DNA from: Acrasis kona
Taxonomy: Eukaryota; Heterolobosea; Eutetramitea; Acrasida; Acrasidae
Assembly (NCBI GenBank): GCA_026419775.2
Contig: JAOPGA020001661.1
Location: forward strand, 1 to 21,610
Direction of reading: 5' to 3'
Length of the DNA: 21,610 nt
Shown here: one piece after another, positions 1 through 11,685 of the stretch
Position numbering within the stretch: the stretch's first letter is position 1
How the letters are laid out: the number at the start of each line of letters is the position of its first letter
Notes under the pieces: model-generated
Databases searched by the model: none
What the model was told of the DNA's origin: nothing
Seen by the model: only the letters and a program-made list of their open reading frames with translations
Made by a program: the position numbers and the translations under genes

Positions 1-309
1 TGTAACAACTGATGTAAGGAGCTTCTTTGCATCTTCAGGATTTGCAATCCATAAAAGCTAAAAGGTCCTGCTAATGTGTGAGTAAACTGGGGGGCTTCCA
101 AGCATCCTATGTTTATCCACAAATTGGTCCATTGTGTACCTCCACTTTGTTTTTGCATTTGACAGGGAGTAGAAGAGATTATCAAACATACCGATTCCTG
201 GTATGATCTTGCCTTCTTTATCTCTGAATCGACTTCTCAAGATGTACTCGTACACTTTTACTAGAACAAGCAGAAGAACTAGTACGGATACTATTATGTT
301 TAACACCAT
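1..309 (-). CDS. Cytochrome P450-like protein, 5' end only, with apparent frame breaks
   Basis: The reading frame starts with ATG at 309 and leaves the window at position 1, so only the N-terminus is present. The first 20 or so residues form a hydrophobic helix suited to anchor a microsomal P450 in the ER membrane, followed by a basic patch and an IPGIG segment like the proline hinge of P450s. Beyond an in-frame TAG at 58-60 the same frame reads WIANPEDAKKLLTS, which resembles the early beta-1 / helix B region of P450s. Between about 95 and 60 the +1 frame instead reads THTLAGPFSF, which fits a P450 better. Two compensating 1-nt indels, at a G run (89-94) and an A run (53-56) on the plus strand, would restore one frame. 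The heme-binding region lies outside the window. The family call is probable; whether the gene is intact is uncertain. Confidence 0.5.
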
Positions 310-921
310 TGGGTAATGTTTTGGAATAATTTTAGATTGGTACCAATCGTTTTAAAACCTTTCAAGTTCAGGTTATTTTTATTATTTTGTAAATATCCGC
401 GTAAAAGCTCATTTTTAATCTAGAACGCCAGTTAAATAGATTTTAGGGTGAATAAATTGAAAAGCATAACAAAAATAAATGCTCAAATCTGAGTTGAGTA
501 GATATGAATTGTTCTTGTATCGAACAATTGGTACAAAGGTATAATCTCTCCCACGACGGACATGATCAAAATCATGGTCGACAATACGTACCAAAGGTAC
601 ATTCAAGAATGGATACATTTCCAACAATACTGCTCCTACTTACCTTCGCAGAAGTTACAATTGTGTAGCTACCAACTTACAGTCCGCAGCTGAATCCTTG
701 TGAGATGGTTTTTGGAAAAACAAAGGTATACATGAGATTCTATAGGTCTCCAAAGGCCTTTTAGTTAGAGGTCCTAACAGGAGTTTCAAGATCGACCTAC
801 GCCGAGTTAAATTTATGCCCTAGACAGCCTATTGACATGTTTGATTGACTTGGCGAACATAGATTTATTTTTTGTTTTTTATCATGCACTTGACAAATAT
901 GGCTATTATTAACAAATAGCG
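310..921. other. Gene-poor upstream region of the P450-like gene
   Basis: No convincing gene is visible. A minus-strand frame from an ATG at 618 to 415 gives about 67 residues without a recognisable domain, and the GTAAGT just upstream on that strand (near 641) could be a splice donor, so a decayed or spliced exon cannot be excluded. A short inverted repeat (AATTGTTC at 507-514, GAACAATT at 522-529) lies inside. The first part must carry the promoter of the minus-strand P450-like gene. Confidence 0.3.
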
Positions 922-1137
922 ATGCACTTGAAAAAGAAGGGCAATATATTACTTACTACAATTGCTATACGGTGGTCTGGATGGAAGGGTAGCTATTGGC
1001 TGATTTATGCTACAACATTCCTTTTGTTAATTTGTTCATTTAAACCTCATTATGGTTACTTGAAGGATTGGATTATGGAGTTTGAAAAATGTAAAATAGG
1101 AACTTATATCGCCCGCATATATTTCTGTTTGTTTTAG
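922..1137 (+). CDS. Small hypothetical ORF with one possible membrane segment
   Basis: This is an ATG-initiated 71-residue frame with a basic start (MHLKKKG) and a hydrophobic stretch at about residues 26-41 (YWLIYATTFLLLICSF), followed by a tail mixed in charge. An AATAAA lies at 1189-1194, about 50 nt after the stop, at the right place for a poly(A) signal. No family is recognised. The sequence ATGCACTTGA occurs twice nearby (884-893 and 922-931), so the start codon sits within a small local duplication. Random ORFs of this length are common in AT-rich DNA, so this is a weak call. Confidence 0.22.
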   Translation: MHLKKKGNILLTTIAIRWSGWKGSYWLIYATTFLLLICSFKPHYGYLKDWIMEFEKCKIGTYIARIYFCLF

Positions 1138-1224
1138 TACCAATTGTGATCTATATGTGTTACCAATATTAGATGGTTTTTTGTTATAAATAAAGATTGT
1201 AAAAGGGGATCAAGTTGACCTCAT

Positions 1225-1435
1225 GGTGGGTGATGTGTACACGTGTACAGTTTGCAGTTAGTGTTCACTGGAAGTCTATACCACGACTACCTCCATTAGA
1301 ATATAATCATGGGTGACACAACAATCACTGGAAGACATTAATAAATAGTCTACCTCCACAAACAACGATTACTTTCTTTTCAATAATGGGTGATTCAATC
1401 ACTGGAAGTCCATACCACGACTACCTCCATTAATA
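1225..1435. repeat. Three degenerate copies of a ~50-75 nt repeat
   Basis: Three units share the order TGGGTGA, a variable spacer, CACTGGAAG and CTACCTCCA. CACTGGAAG occurs at 1266, 1326 and 1400. The first and third units are closest, both carrying ACCACGACTACCTCCATTA after the core, while the second has diverged. Spacing is irregular (60 and 74 nt). The block does not code in any consistent frame and lies in the gene-poor part of the window. It could be a decayed tandem repeat or part of a dispersed repeat family. Confidence 0.6.
1236..1249. repeat. 14-bp perfect palindrome containing an E-box core
   Basis: TGTACACGTGTACA reads the same on both strands and carries CACGTG at its centre, the core bound by bHLH/bZIP factors in many eukaryotes. 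It lies in the variable spacer of the first repeat unit and is absent from the other two. Function is unknown. Confidence 0.5.
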
Positions 1436-1689
1436 ATTATACACACCACCCTATGCAACGATACGTCATCAACTCAACCATGTTTTACAAAGATTATATT
1501 ACTGGGAACTTTAAAGTAAGGAGATGTCAGAGCTGCCAGAAGATTGGAAGAGGTCCATATATGCTAGTTTACTTGGATATGTAAGTACGGACACTTTCCG
1601 TAGATTCAATAAGCACCCCCAAAGCGTGATACAAAAGTGAATGATACAAACTGTCAAATTATTACGTATCATCTGTCAGGTACAGGTGA

Positions 1690-1997
1690 CCCCTAAAGGC
1701 GCTGCAGAAGGAGCACGGAGTTGCGCTATCCAGTGAGTTTCATAACCAACTTCGACAAATCGATCAACGGTCGATACACGATTACCTGCAACCAACCACC
1801 ACCCCTCATGCGTTATTATCATCTACAATCGTGTTTGATCAAATTCACCCGCTGATTTATGTACCATTTTGCAACTCAGCACCACCCTTGATGTTTATAA
1901 CACAAGTTCTTATAGAGCACAGGACACACTAATAGACCGCTTCGCTTCCCACAAATACAATGCAGGAAGGAGTTACAAGAAGAAGGTTCGAAAATGA
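1690..1997 (+). pseudogene. Possible broken gene or isolated exon, unknown function
   Basis: A frame without an ATG is open from 1690 to the TAA at 1930-1932 (80 codons). A second frame, open through 1890 to a TGA at 1995-1997, gives a lysine-rich end (GRSYKKKVRK). A single-nt shift near the CCACCC at about 1882-1887 would join them into one product of roughly 100 residues. Base composition here is higher in G+C than in the flanks, and an AATAAA follows at about 2112. CAG triplets at 1676-1685 could serve as acceptors of an upstream intron. No domain is recognised. It could be a decayed gene, an exon, or chance. Confidence 0.22.
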
Positions 1998-2458
1998 GAG
2001 GACATTATAATTAACACAGTGACAGTGCTTCGCATAATATAATGAATGTATTGGTTTATTTTTCCAACTGCTACGCAATTGTTTTTTGAAGAGAACACAT
2101 GTGTATATTACAATAAAGACTCTGTCAACTGGATCGCCTGCGGCGATTTGGATTTTTATCTAGAAATTAAGACTTCACTTCACTAGTCGCTACCGCTCCG
2201 ACAATCACCTCCACCGATCGACCCATAAAACAAGGTTGACCACAGAACTGATTGAAAATCTGCAATGCTTAGTAACACTCAAACAAAACTTCTAGATAAA
2301 TGTATATCATTCAAACCAAACACAAATGTATGGCTCAAATAAAGAATGTCGCTAATATGGATTACTAGGAAGCAAAAAGCTTCATCTATTTTTGGAAATG
2401 GGGTTTTTCTACATATCGAGTAAAAAGCTCAAAATATTCCTTCTACACCAACGACTGC
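1998..2458. other. Intergenic region before the giant NHL protein
   Basis: No gene is seen. It holds an AATAAA near 2112, a small hairpin (ATCGCC 2133-2138, TGC loop, GGCGAT 2142-2147), and an 11-bp inverted repeat (TTTATCTAGAA at 2155-2165 and TTCTAGATAAA at 2290-2300). The 3' part should contain the promoter and 5' UTR of the gene starting at 2459, but no clear TATA element is visible. Confidence 0.3.
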
Positions 2459-5400
2459 ATGCGCTGGGCACAATCTATACTGTTGTGCTTGTACATACTA
2501 ATAGGTATACCTACCAGTTGTTATGGTATCGTTCGTACATCCCAATTATACATCCAAAATTTAAAGCACTTAAACATCTTCTTGGAGATTAGTAGTCGGC
2601 TGAATCAGAGTAATATAGAATCGATATCGACGATACAGCAGCGTATTAGATTGAAGCGGAACATTGATATAATTTGTTCGGCTGTAGGCCCCACGTATGT
2701 TTACGTTTTTGGAAGAGACGATAAAAAAGGCTTCGTTTCTATAGAAATTGATATTGCAACAGAGTATTCTGTTACACGGTCAATAGACATACCGCCTTCA
2801 TATACCATACTTGGGTCAATATACAATCACAACACTGATAACATTATACTTGGTTACTCAGATGGAACCCATTCAATAATTGGAATACTACAAGAAATGG
2901 ATACACAAAGCTATGGTATACGATATAGTTACTATCTTCCAAGTCGGATAAAAGAATTGTCGCATTTTGAAATTGACCAGAGTAGAGGGATAGCATTCAT
3001 TACGTCAACATCAAACATGTTAGCGATTTTAGACATATCAGTTATAACAAATATACGGCTACTCAAAATACAACTTTTTTCAAAGCTATCAGCGGAGCAT
3101 AGTCTTTCAGTAGATTATAACAAAAAAATACTTTTTGTAATACCATCAACCTCGTCGAAAACACTTTATTACTTCAAATATGACCGAGCACCAAAACTAT
3201 ACGAAATTTCTTTACGCGCATCTACGTACGGAATTACTGGAGGTTTATTCGACCATTCAAGCTTGAATACATTAATATTTATTCAAAACAATTCCGGCGA
3301 TAATGCAGTTTTGAAAATAGATACCTCAACAACACCATACTCATTTGTACATATATTCAGATATACTGGTCATCCACTCTCTGTAAGTTTTTCTTTAATA
3401 AAATTATTAATTCTGTTCAGAGGGGAATTATATTAGATCACTACACTAGTACTTTTTATGGCATAGGTCATAATACAAACGATATTTATTCACTATCATA
3501 TGCAGAGCAGAGCAATCAAATTCCACATCAACCCAAACCCAAAAAAAGAACGAGGGTACTTGCCGAAAATGCATGTCCAAGAATACAACTACCATTTCAA
3601 ATCGGCAACTCAACAGCAAACGGAGGTAACGACGCTATTTACAATTACGCCAACATGGACAACATAATCATACCATCGGGTCAATCCGTCTCACAAGTCA
3701 TACAAAGCGGTGAATTTGTGGTTAACGCTTGCGACTGTGTTGGACACTACCCCTTCCATCTCACACCCATTCTAACAATCAATCGAAATGTTTCTCGCCC
3801 AATACATTTAGTTGGAAACTTGACAGTAGACAATGCTGGCGATTCAATCTACTTTACAAACGATTATACAAGTACGTTCGATTTGGGTAACAATCAAATC
3901 ATATCGGTTGTGGTTGACTACTTTTACATGATCCAAGGCGATATAGCCGCATACGATTACAACATTACCGCTACATTTTCCTGTTCAACCGTACCACCAC
4001 CGTCAGCTACTTCCTCGCCATCAACATCCTCACCATTGGTCACATCCTCTTCACCATCATCCTCACCACCGTCCACCTCCTCAGCCCCTGCACAATCTCC
4101 CACACCAACGCCAACATCATCAACCATACAGGCCATTAAATACATGACCACGTTTGCAGGAAAGGGCAGTAGCGGTTATACAGGGGATCGAGGTCCAGCG
4201 AGCGACGCTACCCTAAATATACCTCTCGGAATGGCACTCGATACCGTCGAGAATATTTTGTATTTCGCAGAGAAGGGAAATAACGTGATTCGAATGATCT
4301 TTCTAAACAACAACACCATCGCTACATTCTCAGGTACCGGCGCTTCTGGTTACTCGGGCGATGGTTCAAAGGCAATAAATGCAAAGTTCAATACTCCGTT
4401 CGGAGTATGTCTTGACCAGTACAGTAACGTACTATATGTAGCAGATAAGGGTAATAATGTAGTAAGAGCTATCAATCGGACTACTGGAATCATAACTACA
4501 TTTGCTGGTAATTATACAAGAGGAGCAGGTTTCTCTAATGGAGTAGCTAATAATAGTTTACTTAACCAACCAGTAGCCGTAGATGTGGACGCTAATTACG
4601 TTTATATCTCTGATCAGTCGAATTATTGTATAAGGAGAGTTGATAAGGCTAATAACACGATGACTCGTATCGCTGGTAACAGAAATACGAATAGAGGGTC
4701 CGATGGAGTATTGGCGACTAATAGCGCCATTAATGCACCCAGTGGAATCGCAGTGGATGCCATTAGAAATTTACTCTATATTGCTGATCAATACAACCAT
4801 GCCATTAGAGTGGTTAATTTAACTAACATGATCATCAATACTGTAGCGGGTAGCTCTAACGCTAAAAGTGGATATAGCGGCGATGGTAATTACTCTAATA
4901 ATGCGTTATTGACTTCGCCAAGTAGTATCACTTTGGATAGCGTGAATGATTTGCTCTTCATATGTGATCAGGGTAATAATGTGATTAGAGTGGTGAATAG
5001 AACGGCGGGAAATGTCATTAGTACATTTGCTGGTAATTATTCGTTGGGTGCTAGTTATGTGGATAACAAAACGATTGATAGTGTTGGTATGAGTAACCCA
5101 TTTCATATGGTGATTGATTATGCTCGTGGTGCTTATTATATATCTGATGTTAATAATGCGGTAGTTAGGAAGATTTATGTACCCGTTGCTACGCCTACTG
5201 CGACACCAGCAATGACACCAACGTTGACACCTACTGCAACACCCACTCCTACACCTAGTCCAACACCTACTCCCACTCCTACACCAACACCTACCCCAAC
5301 ACCTACTCCCACTCCAAGTCCAACGCCTACTCCAACACCTACTCCAACACCTACTCCAACACCTACTCCAACACCAACACCTACTCCTACTCCTATTCCC

Positions 5401-8400
5401 ACTCCTAGGCCAACACCTACTCCGACTCCCACTCCAACACCTACTCCAACACCTACTCCCACTCCAAGTCCAACGCCTACTACGCCCACATCCACTCCCA
5501 CTCCAACACCTACTCCAACACCAACACCTACTCCCACTCCAAGTCTAACGCCTACTCCCACACCAACACCTACACCTACTCCAACACCAACACCTACTCC
5601 AAGTCCAACGCCTATTCCCACACCAACACCTACTCTAACTCCGACATCTACTCCAATAACTACTAATAATCCCGCCGCTACAACAACACCTATCGTGACG
5701 CCTACACCCACACTAACTCAAATGTTGACGCCGATCTCTACCACTCCAACTACCACGCAAACTATAACCAACACACCAACTAATACGTCCACTGCATCAC
5801 CTACACCAAATCCAACATATACATTAGCACCTTCTCCCGCTGTCACATCTACTATTACTCCAACGCCAATACCCAAGACCATATCAACACCTACCCCTAC
5901 CCCTGCAACTATTCTTACATCATCGTCCACACCCACATCTACATCAATATTGATGCCTACTGTACCAATGTCAACATCACCCACTATCACATCAACACCA
6001 ACGCAAGTACGTACAATTACACCAACACCCTCCCCAACACCTACTATGTCGACTACAATATTGAATCCTACTTCATCAAGTACATTTACTCTAAATTCAA
6101 CTTTTACTCCAGCTCGGGCCTATACCCCAAGTAATGCTCCAACAACTTCTGCTCCTACTTTTTTTACTCAAATACCTTCAGCTACTCCCACCACACCTAC
6201 TTTGACAACACTTACCCCTACATCAAGTATAATAAATACACCAACCCCTACTACATCAGCTACTATAACCTCAACAGCTGTAATTACTAGTCAAATCCCC
6301 ACTACGTCTAATCCATCACCAACACCTACATCAGCAGTTTCTTTTGTTTCAACAAACACACTTACAATGACACCAACAACTCAAACACCTTCATATACAT
6401 CTACACCATCATCAACTCCAACTGTAACATTATTTAGTCCAAGTGTTACTCCATCAACACAAGTATCTAGAACCACCACACCTACCTCAACGGCCATAAT
6501 TACATACAGCCCTTCCTCAACAAGTAGTTTTATAAATACACCTACTTATTCACCAACACCCACACTCACGCCAACACCTACTTCAACACGTATATCCACA
6601 ACTCCTTCATTTTCTACTTTAGTACCTTTTAGTGCCTCTACCACTTCAGCAGTACCTACTTTTATATCATCATCAACTTCTTCACCAGTCGTTACTCCAA
6701 CACCTTCTATTAAACAAACATCAACACCTCAATCATCTATTACTAGTACTCCATCACCTAATGCTACAGCAACGCCTACTTCAAACTATAATACTCCAAC
6801 TCCATCATCAACAAACACTTTAACAACCCCATCTACTAACACACCAACGCCTACTCCCATTATACTTCATTATGAAATTGATCCTAAAGATCTTGTATTA
6901 TATAATATTGATAGAAAAACAGCAACGCATGGTGATAACATTACATTATCAATTTCTCATGTCATCGACCAAGAGTTACTGTCGTGTGCATTTGTGACTT
7001 CATTTACAACTATTTTTACACAAGTGTTATCTGTTACAAAAGATCGTAACATATTGATATGTAGCGTTCCGCTTTTTGATGGTTATACTAGTTTAAATGT
7101 TCAGTTGTTACTAACAGTTAACAAAACTACGGTATACCAATCTAGTCAACCTACTTATTTTGCTTATTTGGATTGGAGCACTTTACAATTATATGTTGAT
7201 TTTACAAGTGCGGCTAGTATTGCTAAATTGATTACAAAAGGAAGTGCTTTTCTTCCAAATTGTAACGGAAGGTATCCCAATACTGTTATTGTAAGCGGCG
7301 GGTTATTGATGACCTCGGAGTTTCCTTCGAGTGGTACTTACAGATCAGCTATACTTACTACAGGACTATACAAATTAGTTGACCAAGAAAGTTTTATAGA
7401 CTTTTCGTTTAATAATTCTGCTATTGGTAATGTAATGGAGTCATGGATGTTTTCTGAAAATAATCAATCTTATGTCAATTGTCAACTTACTAATAAACTT
7501 GATGGCACTCAAACAATGTCAATGACATTGGGTATTGATAACACTATTAATATGACCACCGCTTGTTCTTTCCAAAATCTTGTCAAGTATAGAATCACAA
7601 TAAAGTTGATGCCGACGCCGAATGGTTATTACGTTCGTGCAGATCTCAAAGAAGTAGTAGACGGATCTTTAAGTATTCTGTGCCATTTGGAATCTCCAAT
7701 TAATTTTGATCCAGTTGTATTCTTTAGCAGAGAATACAGATTGGTGATATCTCAAAGTAATATTAATGTTGTTGCTGCTAGGAATATAAAAGATAAAACG
7801 ACGTCTATGAGTGTAATAGTGTCTTCTCTTGGGGTACAGTGCCAAATACCATCGTGTCAATCAATTTATGATGGGTTGACCACAATAACTCAAATCCAAA
7901 CTGCGATCCTCTACATCTCAATAGCATTCGCCGCCACCATTGTGTTATTTGCTGTAATATTGCTTTTAATTGTAAGAAAGAGATTACTGAAAGGAAATAA
8001 AATTAAAACCATCATCACATATGATGCAGACGAGAGATATGATGGAGTTGTGGTTGATGAATTGTACTCTAATCCCGATTTTAAATTAAATGAGCAAGAT
8101 AAGACGGTCAATGCCTTAATTGACCGATTAGATTTAACCACAAATGAAGAATTCCCATCTCCAATGCATGTTAGTTCCAAAACCATTCCAAGAATCGGAA
8201 TCAAAAAGAGAGTAAAAGAAACTGCTCCAAATACACCCGATCTTGTAGACTGGTTCTTTTTGGTCGAAAGTAATTACAAACCCGTTGAAGATGAAGACGC
8301 TAGTGACGACATTCAAATGGATCCCGCTCAATCCAAAACACCAAAATTTAAAGAAAAGATCATTAGGAAGAGAAATTTAGATAAGGAGATTAAATTATCA

Positions 8401-8805
8401 GATTCACAGAGCTTTGCTGAAAAACCTAAGCTTTCTCAAAATGCAACTCCAATACTGATACCTGATCTTGATTACAGGGATATGGAGGGATTTATGGAAC
8501 CTATAACCAACTCCATCGACTTGAATGTAGTGCCATCCGATAGATATTCTCCTAATATTGATCAAGTGTTGTATGATGAGTCATTGAATTTGGAGAAATT
8601 ACCAAAAAGAGGATTTTTGAATAAATTGTTGATAAGACACAAGAACAATGAATCATTTGATAATGTAGAGTACCTTACCAAGAGTCCTGAACCTGCTACA
8701 TTTGTGGATCTTGTGGGATCTCCTGATCAAAAGAAGAGATCGGAACAATCATTGAGAAGATCTAGAGTGAAGCCATCAAATATTGTCGGATTTGAGAAGT
8801 TTTAG
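2459..8805 (+). CDS. Giant type I membrane protein: NHL propeller, Thr-Pro stalk, single TM, cytoplasmic tail
   Basis: Two large frames join through a phase-0 intron at 3383-3420 (38 nt, GTAAGT...TTCAG), giving 2102 residues. The layout is: signal peptide (1-25); a beta-rich ectodomain of unknown family to about 496, with the pair CDC near 412-414; a Ser/Pro linker (about 497-545); six NHL-type units (about 546-894) with repeated AGxGxSGYSGDG and GNNVIR signatures, enough for a closed six-bladed propeller; a Thr/Pro/Ser stalk (about 897-1454); a second ectodomain with several N-glycosylation sites and cysteines (about 1455-1795); a transmembrane helix (about 1800-1827) ending in RKRLLK; and a charged tail of about 270 residues. 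Known NHL propellers bind proteins, glycans or RNA; topology here says extracellular. A surface adhesion or receptor role is inference. AATAAA follows 65-70 nt after the TAG stop. Confidence 0.85.
5212..5672 (+). repeat. Coding (CCNACN)n tract encoding Thr-Pro repeats
   Basis: A near-perfect 6-bp periodicity, mostly ACACCT/ACTCCA variants, encodes alternating Thr-Pro with occasional Ser, Ile, Leu or Arg. After about 5672 the periodicity decays into a less regular Thr/Pro/Ser-rich sequence up to about 6861. A higher-order unit of roughly 12-30 nt recurs (blocks ending in AGTCCAACGCC near 5315, 5467 and 5605), which suggests growth by unequal exchange or slippage of longer blocks. Such Thr/Pro stretches are typical O-glycosylated extended stalks. 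Antisense frames here (Gly-Val repeats) are by-products. Confidence 0.9.
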
Positions 8806-9029
8806 AAATGTAATATTGGTTACATTTTATTTAGTCTATAAGACTTGCACATCAATTAAACATTTCTACAATAATAAATAGTTCTTATATTTCACTCATC
8901 TTTCCAATTTTTAATTGATAGTATTGATCAATTGTGGTGTAATTGTCTACATGATCATTGTAATGTACGAGTTCGCAAAAACAGTTGTTACAAGAACTTG
9001 ACTTTGCCCGTTGACCAAAACCAAAGCAA

Positions 9030-11620
9030 ATGTCTTATGTCCTTGATGATATTTACGGGAGTGATGATTATGAGAGTGATGATAACTATCAAGACGAATT
9101 TTCAGATGAGCAGTCATTGTATATGAAAGGGAACTCAGTGCAAGGTCGTGATCAAGGAGTCGATTTAATAGAACTATCGAAAAAGCCTCTGCGTAAGGCA
9201 CCTGCGAAAAAACCGAAAAAGAAAACGAAGCCCCAACAGAGGATAATTGATGTCGCAGACCCCGAAGAAGTAGAGTATTTTAAAAACCTTCAACTTGGAG
9301 AAAAATACACTGGCAACAAGACACTTGAGAAAGTTGACTTTAACATTCAAACTGTGTATTGCTCCAAGATTACTGCCAGCAATTTACAACAATCTAACAC
9401 TGTTATGCTCTCTTACAATAAAGAATGGGATAAGGAATTAGTAAGTTCATCATGCATACACACCCTAAATCTCAAAGCATCAAATGATGTATTTAAATCC
9501 CACATGGGATGAGTCCAAGGTCGAAGAATCATTGTTCAACGATTCGGGAGATAAGCTCTTTAAATTCAAAGAATTTGTTCCACTTGACAAACACAAGAAC
9601 ATTTTTCGACGAGAAGGTTTTGCATCAACTACCTTTAGGTAAACCAAGTCGTTCACATCCAATCTAATCTTTCATCAGAAATCACATTGTAGTTCATGGA
9701 GGAGTTGATCACAAAAACACATTACATAATGAACTCGCACTATTCGATCCCATCACACAAAAAGTCACCATTTACGAAGACTTTGGTCCACATGTCAAAC
9801 TACACGCTTTTAAGAATCATGCCATGGTGAATCACCATGATCAATCACTACTCATTTTCGGCGCTTGTTACAAACCAAACTATCACTATTGTAGTAGCAC
9901 GCCTTGGGGATATACTCACGTCCCAAACGAGATGATAATCACTCACATTAAGATTGAATTAGCACATCACAACAAAACATATGCAGGATATAAGGGCAGA
10001 GGAGAACATAAAAGCGTCTATTTCGAATCCTCTCGTTTAAATGCTTCAAATGCATTCATTCCAAGGTGTGAAAATTTTTCAATCGCTACCGTCAACGCCA
10101 AACACTATTTATTCGGTGGCGTTGATAACAACATTACTTTCGACCATTTATTTTCGGTAGAGTACATTTCGCACACGCACGGCATCGTTGTGACTCGTTT
10201 TGAAAAGAATGGTACTTGTTGGCCGACTAAGCGCCACTCTCATTCATCAGCAGAAGTGAATGGAAACATTATATTGTACGGCGGTGCGTACGAAAGAACG
10301 TTTTTAAACGATTTGTACTTTTTTGATGCTAGTATTGAGAAATGGAAAGAAGTACAAGTCAATGGCATAGCGCCCTGTCCTGTATCTAGTTACGGAGGTC
10401 TTTTTAACTTTGGTAATCAGTTCCTGTACATGTACGGTGGTATGGGATTCAATAACAAAAGAAAAACTGTGAATGATACTTTGTACAGATTTGATATTTT
10501 TAATAAAAGATGGTTGGTTGTTCAGACCGCTGATACAAACGCTTGTATGAAGCCTTGTCATAATCATCAATCCGTTGTGCTTAATAATTGTCTGTATGTG
10601 ATTGGAGGGCGCGATGCTGATGTAACCCTTGATTCTATCACTTGTGTGGAGAATGTAATTGATGCTGGTACAGATCTTTTATGCGTTAATTACTTTGTGA
10701 AAATGAGAGATAAGGGGTTCTTGACTGATGTTGTATTCTCGTGTAGAGGTTCTGAATTATGTGCACACATGGCAATTATTAAGGCCAGAAGTCCTGTTCT
10801 AAATGATAGAGTCTTGAAGGATGGTTTGACATCTGACTCTGGCGATGGTAGTGGACGTGTTTGTTATAAGCTTGAAGTGGATTGCGATGCTGATTGTTTT
10901 GAAGCTTTTTTGATTTTTATGTATTCTGGTAACATTCGTTTGAAAGGAATCGAACAAATAAAGTCCTTTGTATGTGTTTGTAATGAATACTTACCGCAAC
11001 ACTCCGATCATGTTAGCAAGATATGTAGTGTTGATCTATCTATTGACATGAATATAGTCAATATAATTTTTAAAAATTTACAATCTGATTTGTCTTGTTT
11101 GATTAATAATCCTGATTCCTACACTGATATCGTATTAATGCTGGAAGGTGATCAAGTATGTGCTCATTGGTTTGTTTTGTGCAGATCACCATTCTTTAAC
11201 GGAATGTTGGCCTCTGGTATGCAGGAAGCAGTTACAGGCATAATAGAACTCGGTAGTTATAACAGAGACGTCCTTCTCGATGTGCTTCGATATTTGTACA
11301 CTGATAATATCACAATTACTCCTGCTAATTGTGTTGGAATTTTGATATACTCTCAACAATTTGGTCTTATTGAAGTTGTCAATTTGGCGAGACATATGGT
11401 TGCCAAGTATTTGGATGAGGAAAATGTATTCCAGGTGATAGAAGTTTGTCAAATGTACTCCGACTCCTCTTTACTCAGAAACTGTACCAAGTTCTTGTTG
11501 CAACATTATGAAGCATTAAAGCACACTGATGCATTTACAAATTTGGATCAAGAAATAACGCTCAAAGTTTCCACTATGTACAACAAGAAATCAAAACTAA
11601 AAAAGACAAGGGATTTTTAA
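9030..11620 (+). CDS. Kelch-BTB-BTB-BACK protein, LZTR1-like candidate CUL3 adaptor
   Basis: The model joins three exons: 9030-9440, 9478-9638 and 9679-11620, with GT-AG introns of 37 nt (phase 0) and 40 nt (phase 2), giving 837 residues. An acidic N-terminus and a basic patch (KKPKKKTK, possible nuclear signal) precede a Kelch propeller with glycine-pair strands HGGVD, LFGGV, LYGGA, MYGGM and VIGGR (about residues 190-510). Two BTB domains follow at about 539-617 and 670-769, each with the D[IV]V...CAH motif, and a BACK-like helical region from about 770. This order and length match animal LZTR1, a CUL3 substrate receptor that targets RAS-family GTPases. The domain architecture is well supported; orthology and substrate are inference. 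AATAAA lies about 35 nt after the TAA. It converges on another BTB gene. Confidence 0.85.
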
Positions 11621-11685
11621 AAGAAAAAGACTTTTGATCTTGATAAAAATTTTGAAAATAAATTACGATTTACAATTTGAAAAGT

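Noticed and set aside
1570-1610. 23-nt GTAAGT...GTAG segment as an intron of a small gene
   Set aside because: It is shorter than any supported intron here, and the preceding frame lacks an ATG and a recognisable product.
2155-2300. 11-bp inverted repeat (TTTATCTAGAA / TTCTAGATAAA) as transposon ends
   Set aside because: Arms are short, no target duplication is seen and no transposase-like frame lies between.
5175-5711. Long minus-strand Gly-Val repeat ORF
   Set aside because: It is the complement of the Thr-Pro codon tract; any 6-bp repeat without stops stays open on both strands.
6632-6823. Plus-strand Leu/Gln-rich ORF inside the stalk
   Set aside because: Frame-shifted reading of the Thr/Ser/Pro-rich coding sequence; the main frame is open throughout.
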